Below are positions 49,982 to 57,041 of a stretch of DNA of 64,000 nucleotides, one piece after another. Origin of the DNA: CAYSPT01 sp964432985 (GTDB lineage: Bacteria > Muiribacteriota > CAYSPT01). A program made the position numbers and the translations under genes. Position 1 is the stretch's first letter. Every line of letters starts with the position of its first letter. The DNA lies in NCBI GenBank assembly GCA_964432985.1, contig CAYSPT010000017.1, positions 1-64,000 of the forward strand, given 5' to 3'. The notes below the pieces were generated by a model that was given only the letters and a program-made list of their open reading frames with translations, was not told the DNA's origin and made no database searches.

Positions 49982-50663
49982 TCTGAGTGATCATTTGGAG
50001 GAGTTGCGAAGGCGTCTCATTATATGTCTCACTCTGGTAGTAGTGTGTTCTGCCGTCTCTTTTCTGAAAAGCAAGGTAATCCTCACCTGGCTCAAGCAGT
50101 GGATTTCACGTCAGGTATCCTTCGAACTCCTAGCGTTTTCTCCGGCTGAGACCTTTCTGGCACTGATAAAAATATCTTTTTTTCTGGGACTTCTTCTTTC
50201 AAGCCCCATCGTGCTGTACCACATCTGGCGTTTCGTTCTACCGGCACTGACAAAACGGGAAAAAGGTGTTTTGAGAATAGTGGTCCCTCTCTCTCTTGTT
50301 CTGTTTCTGACCGGTGCTTTTTTTGCTCTTACAGTAATGGTGCCGGTATCCTTGAAGGTGCTGCTTGAGATAGCAGGTGACAGTGTCCTGTCACAACTCT
50401 CCGTCGGACGATTTGTCAGCTACGTGGGTTTTTGTGTATTTCTCCTGGCCCTGGTCTTTCAGCTCCCCCTGGTCCTGGTGGTTCTTAAGAAGGTAGGGCG
50501 TTTGCAGGCAGAACCGCTTCGGCGCAACCGTAAATATGTAGTATTAATGATATTCATTCTCGCAGCCGCCTTTACCCCTCCCGACCCGATTACGCAACTC
50601 CTGATGGCGATTCCACTCCTCGTTCTCTTTGAATTGAGCGTATTTTTGATGAAAATTTTTTAA
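49929..50663 (+). CDS. tatC: Sec-independent (Tat) translocase subunit TatC
   Basis: A 244-residue six-helix membrane protein with the TatC signature LSLSDHLEELRRRLIICLTL (the Glu in HLEELR binds Tat signal peptides). It also has FSPAETFLALIKISFFLGLL, PIVLYHIWRFVLPALTKREK, FVSYVGFCVFLLALVFQLPL and AAAFTPPDPITQLLMAIPLL. TatC recognises twin-arginine signal peptides and forms the export site with TatA/B. No tatA/B is next to it. ATG 49929, inside the end of the upstream gene, has GGTGGAGA upstream, which suggests translational coupling. Confidence 0.95.
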   Translation: MKEPTIPVDQSQTDYPLSLSDHLEELRRRLIICLTLVVVCSAVSFLKSKVILTWLKQWISRQVSFELLAFSPAETFLALIKISFFLGLLLSSPIVLYHIWRFVLPALTKREKGVLRIVVPLSLVLFLTGAFFALTVMVPVSLKVLLEIAGDSVLSQLSVGRFVSYVGFCVFLLALVFQLPLVLVVLKKVGRLQAEPLRRNRKYVVLMIFILAAAFTPPDPITQLLMAIPLLVLFELSVFLMKIF

Positions 50664-50742
50664 AATATTCATCTATTGCGAGTAAAAGTCCATTACAAGC
50701 GCTAAATTCAATTTATATACATCTAATCGACTGCTATCAGAT

Positions 50743-50771
50743 TTGTATCCATGGCAAAAGCGGGCTATAGT
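50743..50771 (+). promoter_or_regulatory. Sigma-70 promoter of groESL
   Basis: TTGTAT (50743-50748) and TATAGT (50766-50771) with a 17-base spacer. The predicted start near 50778 falls right before the CIRCE element, the arrangement expected for HrcA repression. Confidence 0.75.
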
Positions 50772-50779
50772 AGACGCTG

Positions 50780-50806
50780 TTAGCACTCAACCAAGTCGAG
50801 TGCTAC
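50780..50806. promoter_or_regulatory. CIRCE operator (HrcA-binding site)
   Basis: TTAGCACTC and GAGTGCTAC are separated by nine bases, matching the CIRCE consensus TTAGCACTC-N9-GAGTGCTAA except for the last base. It sits directly after the groESL promoter and 37 bp before groES. The repressor HrcA is encoded 2.3 kb downstream. Confidence 0.95.
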
Positions 50807-50842
50807 TATTATACTGAAACTTACTGGGAAGGAGGGTGTTCT

Positions 50843-51136
50843 ATGGATCTGAGACCTCTTGGAGACAAGGTGGTTGTAAAGCCCAAAAATGAAGAAGAAG
50901 TCACTAAAGGTGGCATCGTTCTTCCCGATACGGCTGCCAAAGAACGGCCGCAGGAAGGCGAAGTTATCTCGGTTGGCAAAGGGCGTATTCTGGACAGTGG
51001 TGAACGGGTCGGGATGGAAGTCAAGCCGAATGACCGCGTGATTTTCTCGAAGTATTCCGGCACTGAGTTCAAGATCGACGAAGAAGATTATTTGATTCTT
51101 AGTGAAAAAGACATCCTGGCCATTATAGAAAGCTAG
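50843..51136 (+). CDS. groES: Co-chaperonin GroES
   Basis: A 97-residue GroES: MDLRPLGDKVVVKPKNEEEV, GGIVLPDTAAKERPQEGEVI (mobile loop) and VIFSKYSGTEFKIDEEDYLI. It caps the GroEL ring during ATP-driven folding in the cytoplasm. The upstream GGAAGGAGG ribosome site is strong. It is the first gene of the CIRCE-controlled groES-groEL operon. Confidence 0.98.
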   Translation: MDLRPLGDKVVVKPKNEEEVTKGGIVLPDTAAKERPQEGEVISVGKGRILDSGERVGMEVKPNDRVIFSKYSGTEFKIDEEDYLILSEKDILAIIES

Positions 51137-51214
51137 CCCGTATAATTTGTGAATTATTTATAATTTATGAATTATCGAGGCTGGAAAATTAGCAGTTTGA
51201 AAGGAGCATAACAT

Positions 51215-52855
51215 ATGCCGAAGGTATTGAAATTTCGCGAGGATGCCCGGCACGCCCTGGAGCGGGGTATAAACACCCTGGCCGACGCGGTCAAGGTAAC
51301 TCTTGGTCCCAAGGGCTGCAACGTGATCCTCGATAAAAGTTTTGGTTCTCCGACCATTACCAACGATGGTGTGACCATCGCCAAGGAGATCGAAATCGAA
51401 GACAAATTCGAGAACATGGGCGCTCAGCTCATGAAAGAAGTTGCCACCAAAACCCAGGACGTGGCCGGTGACGGAACCACCACCGCTACGATTCTGGCCC
51501 AGACTATGATCCGGGAAGGCATGAAGAACGCCATTGCCGGAATCAGCCCGGTGGCCATGAAGCGCGGGATGGAGAAAGCAACCCACAAAGTAGTGGAAAA
51601 TATAAAAGAAGCCAGCGTTCCCATCGAGACAAAGGAGAAAATCACCCAGGTAGCGGCCATCTCCGCTGATGACCACCAGATTGGCGAGTTGATCGCCGAC
51701 GCCATGGACAAAGTAGGTAAAGACGGGGTTATCACTGTAGAAGAAGCACAGGGGATCGAGACCACGCTGGACGTGGTCGAGGGTATGCAGTTTGACAAGG
51801 GTTATATTTCCCCGTATTTCATCACCGATTCCGAACGGATGGAATGCGCTCTGGAAGAGCCCTTTCTGTTGATTCTGGACAGCAAGATCAGCTCCATGAA
51901 GGATCTCCTGCCGATACTGGAGAAGATCGTCCAGACCGGCAAACCCCTCATGATCATCTCGGAAGATGTCGAGGGCGAAGCCCTGGCCACCCTGGTGGTC
52001 AACAAGCTCCGCGGCACGCTGCAGGTCGCTGCCGTGAAAGCCCCCGGGTTCGGTGACCGCCGCAAAGCCATGCTCGAAGACATAGCTATCCTCACCGGTG
52101 GGCGGAAGATCTCTGAGGAGATCGGTCTCAAGCTCGAGAACGCCACCGTAGATATGCTGGGTCGGGCCAAGAAGGTGAACATCACCAAGGATGAGACCAC
52201 TATCGTCGAAGGTAGGGGTAAAGAAGAAGACATCAAGAACCGGATCGCCCAGATCAGGACAGAGTACGATCAGAGCGATTCCGATTACGACCGCGAAAAA
52301 CTGCAGGAACGTCTGGCCAAGCTCGTAGGCGGTGTGGCCGTTATCAAGGTCGGCGCCGCAACCGAGACCGAGATGAAGGAAAAGAAGACCCGCATCGAGG
52401 ACGCCCTGGCAGCCACCCGTTCGGCGGTTGAAGAGGGTATCGTCCCCGGCGGCGGTGTGACACTTATCAACATCCTGCCGGTTCTCAATGACCTTACTTC
52501 CGAGAATAATGAGGAACAGGTCGGTATCAACATCGTGAGAAGGGCACTCGAGGAGCCGCTCAGGCAGATCGCAGCCAACGCTGGAATGGAAGGTTCGGTC
52601 GTGGTGGAGCATGTGAAGAAGCTGGAAAAAGGCCACGGGCTGAATGCGGCCACCGACGAGTACGTCAACATGTTCAAGGCTGGCATCGTCGATCCGGCGA
52701 AAGTCACACGCTCGGCCATACAGAACGCGGCTAGCATCGCCGGAATCCTGCTCACCACCGAGGTCCTGCTTACTGATAAGCCGGAAGATAAAGACAAAGG
52801 TGGTATGCCCGCAGGAATGGGGATGCCTCCCGGTGGCATGGGTGGTATGTACTAG
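51215..52855 (+). CDS. groEL: Chaperonin GroEL
   Basis: A 546-residue GroEL with all expected signatures: VTLGPKGCNVILDKSFGSPT, TNDGVTIAKEIEIEDKFENM, QDVAGDGTTTATILAQ (ATP-binding Asp), AAVEEGIVPGGGV-like segment (RSAVEEGIVPGGGV) and a C-terminal Gly-Met tail (GGMPAGMGMPPGGMGGMY). It forms the 14-mer folding chamber with GroES. The 78-bp groES-groEL spacer is AT-rich and resembles the ends of the dispersed element at 16078. AAAGGAG precedes the ATG. Confidence 0.98.
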   Translation: MPKVLKFREDARHALERGINTLADAVKVTLGPKGCNVILDKSFGSPTITNDGVTIAKEIEIEDKFENMGAQLMKEVATKTQDVAGDGTTTATILAQTMIREGMKNAIAGISPVAMKRGMEKATHKVVENIKEASVPIETKEKITQVAAISADDHQIGELIADAMDKVGKDGVITVEEAQGIETTLDVVEGMQFDKGYISPYFITDSERMECALEEPFLLILDSKISSMKDLLPILEKIVQTGKPLMIISEDVEGEALATLVVNKLRGTLQVAAVKAPGFGDRRKAMLEDIAILTGGRKISEEIGLKLENATVDMLGRAKKVNITKDETTIVEGRGKEEDIKNRIAQIRTEYDQSDSDYDREKLQERLAKLVGGVAVIKVGAATETEMKEKKTRIEDALAATRSAVEEGIVPGGGVTLINILPVLNDLTSENNEEQVGINIVRRALEEPLRQIAANAGMEGSVVVEHVKKLEKGHGLNAATDEYVNMFKAGIVDPAKVTRSAIQNAASIAGILLTTEVLLTDKPEDKDKGGMPAGMGMPPGGMGGMY

Positions 52856-52897
52856 AATAGAGACGCTGTACCAAACGTATGACACAACACCGGTAAT

Positions 52898-52960
52898 TCT
52901 GCCCTCAGGCAGTTGGTGTCTGCTATCAGACAATTGATGTCTGCCCTCAGGCAGCTGGAC
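52898..52960. repeat. Three 21-bp direct repeats with palindromic cores
   Basis: Units start at 52898, 52919 and 52940. Units 1 and 3 contain CTGCCCTCAGGCAG and unit 2 contains GTCTGCTATCAGAC, each a short hairpin. The second hairpin keeps pairing despite changed bases, which looks compensatory. It lies between groEL and its terminator. Confidence 0.75.
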
Positions 52961-52977
52961 CGGTATGACTGTAACGT

Positions 52978-53022
52978 CTCCAGGGTTTCGGTTGAAGTGA
53001 TCGAAACCCTGGAGATTTCTTT
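52978..53022 (+). terminator. Rho-independent terminator of groESL
   Basis: Perfect 13-bp arms CTCCAGGGTTTCG/CGAAACCCTGGAG with an 11-base loop, followed by ATTTCTTTAT. Confidence 0.9.
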
Positions 53023-53072
53023 ATACTGCATTTTTCCTTGTACTGCTTTTTGCAGGAGAAAAGCCATATATA

Positions 53073-53081
53073 TGATATAAT
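53073..53081 (+). promoter_or_regulatory. Extended -10 promoter of hrcA
   Basis: TGATATAAT is an extended -10 (TG-N-TATAAT at 53076-53081). No good -35 is seen. The predicted start near 53088 is 23 bases before the hrcA GTG. There is no CIRCE here, so hrcA itself appears not to be autoregulated. Confidence 0.55.
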
Positions 53082-53110
53082 TAACATCGTTTCAGGGAGG
53101 TTCATACACC

Positions 53111-54163
53111 GTGCTCTCATCCAGAAAACAAGATATTTTAAAGGCTGTCATACAGGAGTATATCAAGACTGCCAATCCGGTTGGCTCACGTACTATTTCC
53201 CGGAGCAGCGATCTCAGCTTGAGTGCGGCCACTATCAGAAATGAAATGTCCGATCTGGAAGAGGAGGGTTTCCTAAACCATCCCCACACATCCGCCGGAC
53301 GGGTGCCCACCATCCACGGCTATCGGTTTTTCGTTGACTATCTGCTCAAGATGAAACGGCTTACCGAGGAGGAACGGATCCGTCTTAAAAAAACGCTGGA
53401 AGATGTGAAACATAAACGGCATCAGGTCAGAGCATTAATCAAGCAGGCCAGTCGCCTTCTCGCTTCGATGTCCAGGTACACGAGCCTTATTATTACTCCT
53501 CACATCAAATCAACCAGACTGAAGAATATTCAACTGGTTTCTATTGACAGCCGTCATGTTCTCGTCGTCCTGGTGACCGAATCCGGGCTGGTTGAAGACC
53601 ATGTTATTACAGTAAACGAAGAAATAAATCAGGACAGCCTGAACGAAATCTCAACCCTTCTCAAGGCACGCATGATGGGTCTTTCATTGAATGAAATAAA
53701 GAAGGCGGTTGAAGAAGAGTTCTCTGAAGAGTTCAACCATATCAAACGTTATGACGCATTGCTGCTCCAGAGTCTTGATGTCCTGCAGAACAGCCTGGCT
53801 CTTACCAACAGCGACAGCGAAGTCCAGATAGCAGGTATGTCACATATTTTGAGACAACCGGAGTTTCGTGACATTGATAACATCAAGCCAATAATGGAAT
53901 TTCTGGAGAAAAAACAGGTATTATCGGACATTCTTGCAGAAGGCATTGATTTCTCCGACATCCGGGTTCTCATCGGCGATGAGGAAAAAAGAAATCCCGG
54001 TTATCTAACCCTTATCACTGCCCCATACCGGATGGGGGCGCGACCGGTTGGGACCGTGGCTCTTGTCGGACCTACCAGGATGGAGTACGGACGGGCAATG
54101 GCTACGGTAAAGGAAATGGCCCAGATTCTGGGCAATGTATTAACCGAATACGATGAAGAATAG
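53111..54163 (+). CDS. hrcA: Heat-shock repressor HrcA
   Basis: A 350-residue protein starting at GTG 53111 with GGGAGG upstream. The N-terminal winged helix is SSRKQDILKAVIQEYIKTAN..GSRTISRSSDLSLSAATIRN, followed by the hallmark MSDLEEEGFLNHPHTSAGRV. The C-terminal HrcA domain runs through YRMGARPVGTVALVGPTRME and YGRAMATVKEMAQILGNVL. HrcA binds CIRCE, and its folding depends on GroEL, which makes the feedback. The CIRCE site lies at 50780-50806. It overlaps dnaJ by 11 bases. Confidence 0.97.
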   Translation: MLSSRKQDILKAVIQEYIKTANPVGSRTISRSSDLSLSAATIRNEMSDLEEEGFLNHPHTSAGRVPTIHGYRFFVDYLLKMKRLTEEERIRLKKTLEDVKHKRHQVRALIKQASRLLASMSRYTSLIITPHIKSTRLKNIQLVSIDSRHVLVVLVTESGLVEDHVITVNEEINQDSLNEISTLLKARMMGLSLNEIKKAVEEEFSEEFNHIKRYDALLLQSLDVLQNSLALTNSDSEVQIAGMSHILRQPEFRDIDNIKPIMEFLEKKQVLSDILAEGIDFSDIRVLIGDEEKRNPGYLTLITAPYRMGARPVGTVALVGPTRMEYGRAMATVKEMAQILGNVLTEYDEE

Positions 54164-55214
54164 TCCCCATTCACAATCCATACGCAGGGAACATGATTAC
54201 TACAACCTGCTGGGTATACAACCAAACTCGTCATCCAGAGAGGTGCGGCAGGCTTTTCTTCAAATGGTCAGGCATCTTCATCCCGACCGAAATCCGGGAG
54301 ACCGCACTGCAGTCGAGCGTTTCAAAGAAGTAACGGAAGCGTACCGGGTCTTAAGCAACAATTCCGCGCGGCTCAAATATGATTGCTTTGGTTTACGGGA
54401 GGGAGCCACCGGCAGTGATGCGGCTGTGGGCAGTTTTAACCGCTACCAGCAGGGAAACACTATCACTATCGATCTTGACATAACACTGATCGAACATGTC
54501 AAAGGGACCTCCCGTACCGTGGTTTACAGCCGGAAGGTACGTTGTGGCACGTGCGGATCTCTTGAAAAAAAACCATGCCCGCTGTGTACCGGGACCGGCA
54601 AAGTGGCCTTCGACGATGGTTTTAAACGGGTATCCCGTCCTTGTGTCTGCTGCCACGGAACCGGTCTCAAGGCTGAACCGTGTCGAAAATGTTCCAGTAC
54701 CGGATTTTACCAGGTTGCCGAGTCCCGAAAAGTCAGACTGGAACCGGGAATGAGTGAGGGAGACAGCGTAAAACTGCCCGGGATGGGGCATCAGGGAATT
54801 AAGCCAGGTACCGCCGGAAACCTGGAGGTTGTTATTCATATTGGCGAATCGCAACCGTTTTATCTCGACAATGGTAAACTGTGGTGTGACGTCCCTGTCC
54901 CCCTGTCTGCGGCGGTACTCGGGGGGGAAGTGGAGGTTCCCACTCCCTGGGGTTGGAAAACCGTCTGTCTGGAATCGGGGACGCAGCCCGGCTCTGTTGT
55001 GATTGCTGAAAATCTGGGACTGGCAAATAAGCGTGCAGGCACCTGGAAGAGAGATCCTCTGTATCTCAGGATAGAGCCCGAAATACCACGGGGCGATACA
55101 CCTCAGTTACGGGCTTTATTTCGCAGGCTCGAGGAGCATGAGAACGGAGACCCATCTCCGGCCAGGTATGCGTACGACGATATGCTGAAAGATTTTACCC
55201 AGAAAAAGCAGTAG
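54153..55214 (+). CDS. dnaJ: DnaJ (Hsp40) co-chaperone, atypical
   Basis: A 353-residue protein. The J-domain (~14-80) has DYYNLLGIQPNSSSREVRQA and the catalytic HPD in VRHLHPDRNPG. It lacks the usual long Gly/Phe-rich linker. The zinc-binding region (~129-195) has the four CxxC pairs: CGTC, CPLCTGTG, CVCCHGTG and CRKCSSTG; the first and last lack the GxG part. The C-terminal substrate-binding domains contain GDSVKLPGMGHQGIKPGTAG and LSAAVLGGEVEVPTPWG. DnaJ stimulates DnaK. Here neither dnaK nor grpE is present beside hrcA, unlike the common hrcA-grpE-dnaK-dnaJ order. It is translationally coupled to hrcA. Confidence 0.93.
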   Translation: MKNSPHSQSIRREHDYYNLLGIQPNSSSREVRQAFLQMVRHLHPDRNPGDRTAVERFKEVTEAYRVLSNNSARLKYDCFGLREGATGSDAAVGSFNRYQQGNTITIDLDITLIEHVKGTSRTVVYSRKVRCGTCGSLEKKPCPLCTGTGKVAFDDGFKRVSRPCVCCHGTGLKAEPCRKCSSTGFYQVAESRKVRLEPGMSEGDSVKLPGMGHQGIKPGTAGNLEVVIHIGESQPFYLDNGKLWCDVPVPLSAAVLGGEVEVPTPWGWKTVCLESGTQPGSVVIAENLGLANKRAGTWKRDPLYLRIEPEIPRGDTPQLRALFRRLEEHENGDPSPARYAYDDMLKDFTQKKQ

Positions 55215-55240
55215 GCCGAACAATTCATGAATATTCGAAA

Positions 55241-55466
55241 CGGAGCTTGCTTCGAAACGGAGCTTGCTTCGAAACGGAGCTTGCTTCGNNNNNNNNNNNN
55301 NNNNNNNNNNNNNNNNNNNNNNNNNNNNNNNNNNNNNNNNNNNNNNNNNNNNNNNNNNNNNNNNNNNNNNNNNNNNNNNNNNNNNNNNTTCGAAACGGAG
55401 CTTGCTTCGAAACGGAGCTTGCTTCGAAACGGAGCTTGCTTCGTTACGGAGCTTGCTTCGTTACGA
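55241..55466. repeat. 17-bp tandem repeat interrupted by an assembly gap
   Basis: The unit AAACGGAGCTTGCTTCG occurs about three times before the gap and three times after it, then twice as the variant with TTACGGAG. Each unit contains the near-palindrome GAAGCAAGCTC. The period of 17 changes frame each time, so the array is unlikely to be coding. True copy number is hidden by the gap. The preceding bases AATTCATGAATATTCG match the left end of the element at 16078. Confidence 0.9.
55289..55388. other. Assembly gap (100 N)
   Basis: A 100-N placeholder inside the 17-bp tandem repeat array. Confidence 0.99.
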
Positions 55467-55484
55467 ATGGAGGTGCTGAATCAC

Positions 55485-56588
55485 GTGTCCTCTAATAGTG
55501 CAAAAATCATTGTAGTTTCAGGGGTACTGCTGACTTTGTGCCAGTTCTGCTGCGTACCTGGTTTGGCCGGAAATTTGACATTGACCGATCGCTCACCCCG
55601 ACCCGGGCAACGCAATATTCCGCCAGCAACAAATGTTAAGGCGGTTTTCTCCAGGTCACTTCGCCCTGAGAGCGTTCATCTCTTCAGCGTTCATCTCTCT
55701 GATGGAAAGCGGAAAATCCCCGGGAAAGTTGTTTACCACCCTGAAGAGTGTTCTATCGAGTACGTACCTCTCCGAGCATTGCCTGCGCATAAAGAGTTTA
55801 CCTTCACTCTTGAGAATGAAGTAAGTTCCTCAGATGGTGAGTCTCTACCCGGCAGGCAGGAATGGAAGTTTTCCACCGGCGGAGTCCAACCACCTGTGGT
55901 TCGACCACAGGTGGAAGCAAAGCAGGTTGAAGTGAAACCACCCGACCCGCCGGGGCCGACCCCGACTGTCCCCCTGAAACGTCCGGTTTCCCGCCGCATG
56001 CACCTCGTATCAAGTCTTCCTCCTGATGGATCATTAACTGCTGTTGCTCCTGAGAAAATTGTGTTTTCCTTCGATCGCGATCTGCTCTTTGACAGTCTCA
56101 CTCTCTTTACTGTCAGATTGAGCGATGGCATCGGTAATATCGTGGGTGCAATTAAACAGGGCGGCAGCTTGCGGGAAGCTGTGTTCATTCCCGAAACTTC
56201 GCTGAGTTCCGGGATGGATTACGAGCTGGTTATCGCTCCTGGAGTATTTGCCGCCGACGGATCCTGCCTCGAAGAAGAAGTGCGTGTCTCCTTTACCGTG
56301 GGCAAAGCTGGCAGCGCAGGTGCTGCTGCCAAAGAAGATACTACCGATAAACCTATCCCGGAAGATGTCGCTGCCCAGCAGTCCTCAGGCGAGCCGAAGA
56401 GATTCAGAGTCCAGCACACTTCCGGTTTCAACAAAAGCAGGAATCAGATGCTTTCCACTCCACCGGGCGGTGTGCTCGATGCCGGTGGCGGACAGTCCAT
56501 TGACGAAGATAACATGGATGAAGAGCAGACAAGCCGGCTTAAACGAATACGGAACCTCCTTGGTACATTGAGATCAGAGGAGCAATAA
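55485..56588 (+). CDS. Exported protein with two SbsA-type Ig-like domains
   Basis: About 367 residues from GTG 55485, chosen because GGAGGTG lies nine bases upstream. The frame runs open back through the repeat and the gap, but without support. Signal peptide (KIIVVSGVLLTLCQFCCVPG, possibly a lipoprotein Cys) is followed by two Big_5/SbsA-like domains: LTDRSPRPGQRNIPPATNVK..EFTFTLENEV and HLVSSLPPDGSLTAVAPEKI..DYELVIAPGVFAADG. Between them is a Pro-rich linker. The last ~90 residues are polar and low-complexity. These domains bind ligands or space out cell-surface proteins. Confidence 0.75.
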   Translation: MSSNSAKIIVVSGVLLTLCQFCCVPGLAGNLTLTDRSPRPGQRNIPPATNVKAVFSRSLRPESVHLFSVHLSDGKRKIPGKVVYHPEECSIEYVPLRALPAHKEFTFTLENEVSSSDGESLPGRQEWKFSTGGVQPPVVRPQVEAKQVEVKPPDPPGPTPTVPLKRPVSRRMHLVSSLPPDGSLTAVAPEKIVFSFDRDLLFDSLTLFTVRLSDGIGNIVGAIKQGGSLREAVFIPETSLSSGMDYELVIAPGVFAADGSCLEEEVRVSFTVGKAGSAGAAAKEDTTDKPIPEDVAAQQSSGEPKRFRVQHTSGFNKSRNQMLSTPPGGVLDAGGGQSIDEDNMDEEQTSRLKRIRNLLGTLRSEEQ

Positions 56589-56592
56589 TTTT

Positions 56593-56967
56593 ATGAATAA
56601 CTCACTAGTATTGTTATTTGTCAGTGTCTTTCTGGCAGCCTGTGGGCAAGTGACATTAAAACATGGTGTTATGCGTCTGGCAGAAAAGGCGGGGGATTTT
56701 AGCTTTAAACTATTGCTGACCCGGCCGCATTTGATCCTGACCAGCCCGGTTCTTTTGGCAGGAATAGCATTGTTTATATCCAGTGCAGCGTTCTGGATGG
56801 TCGTGTTAAGCAAGGTTCCTCTCAGTAAGGCATACCCTATGGTGGCTTTCGGATACATTCTTGTCGCCGTGGCCAGCAGATTTGCATTCGGGGAGCACAT
56901 ATCCCTGATGAGAATACTTGGCCTTGTTCTGATTTGTGCCGGTGTTGTAGTAATGTCAAGGAGTTAA
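56593..56967 (+). CDS. Four-helix EamA/SMR-type membrane protein
   Basis: A 124-residue protein with four transmembrane helices (LVLLFVSVFLAACGQVTLKH, LLAGIALFISSAAFWMVVLS, LSKAYPMVAFGYILVAVASR and ILGLVLICAGVVVMSRS). LSKAYPM..GYILVAV is typical of the small EamA-like group that includes ArnE/ArnF flippase subunits and SMR pumps. These dimerise to move lipid-linked or small cationic substrates. It follows the Ig-like gene by four bases and precedes glycan-type SDR genes, so a lipid-linked sugar role is possible but unproven. Confidence 0.82.
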   Translation: MNNSLVLLFVSVFLAACGQVTLKHGVMRLAEKAGDFSFKLLLTRPHLILTSPVLLAGIALFISSAAFWMVVLSKVPLSKAYPMVAFGYILVAVASRFAFGEHISLMRILGLVLICAGVVVMSRS

Positions 56968-57041
56968 TTGCCAGCACGATATACTGCTTTGCACAAACGT
57001 GCTAGTAATGTCAAGGAGTTGATTGTCAGCACGATATGCTG
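56948..57041. repeat. 55-bp-period direct duplication at a gene boundary
   Basis: Two 39-base copies (56948-56986 and 57003-57041) begin TAGTAATGTCAAGGAGTT and differ at three positions. The first copy contains the end of the EamA gene; the second contains AAGGAG and the start of the TPR gene. Confidence 0.85.

Noticed and set aside
50664..50742. A gene between tatC and groES
   Set aside because: No open frame of useful length; the segment is AT-rich leader before the groESL promoter.
51158..52933. A 591-codon open frame on the minus strand opposite groEL
   Set aside because: It is a shadow frame of the well-conserved groEL gene; its composition is His/Gly/Asp-rich and it has no recognisable domain.
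55227..55484. Extension of the Ig-like gene back through the 17-bp repeats and the gap
   Set aside because: The frame is open only by chance of the repeat and N bases; GGAGGTG before GTG 55485 followed by a signal peptide marks the start.
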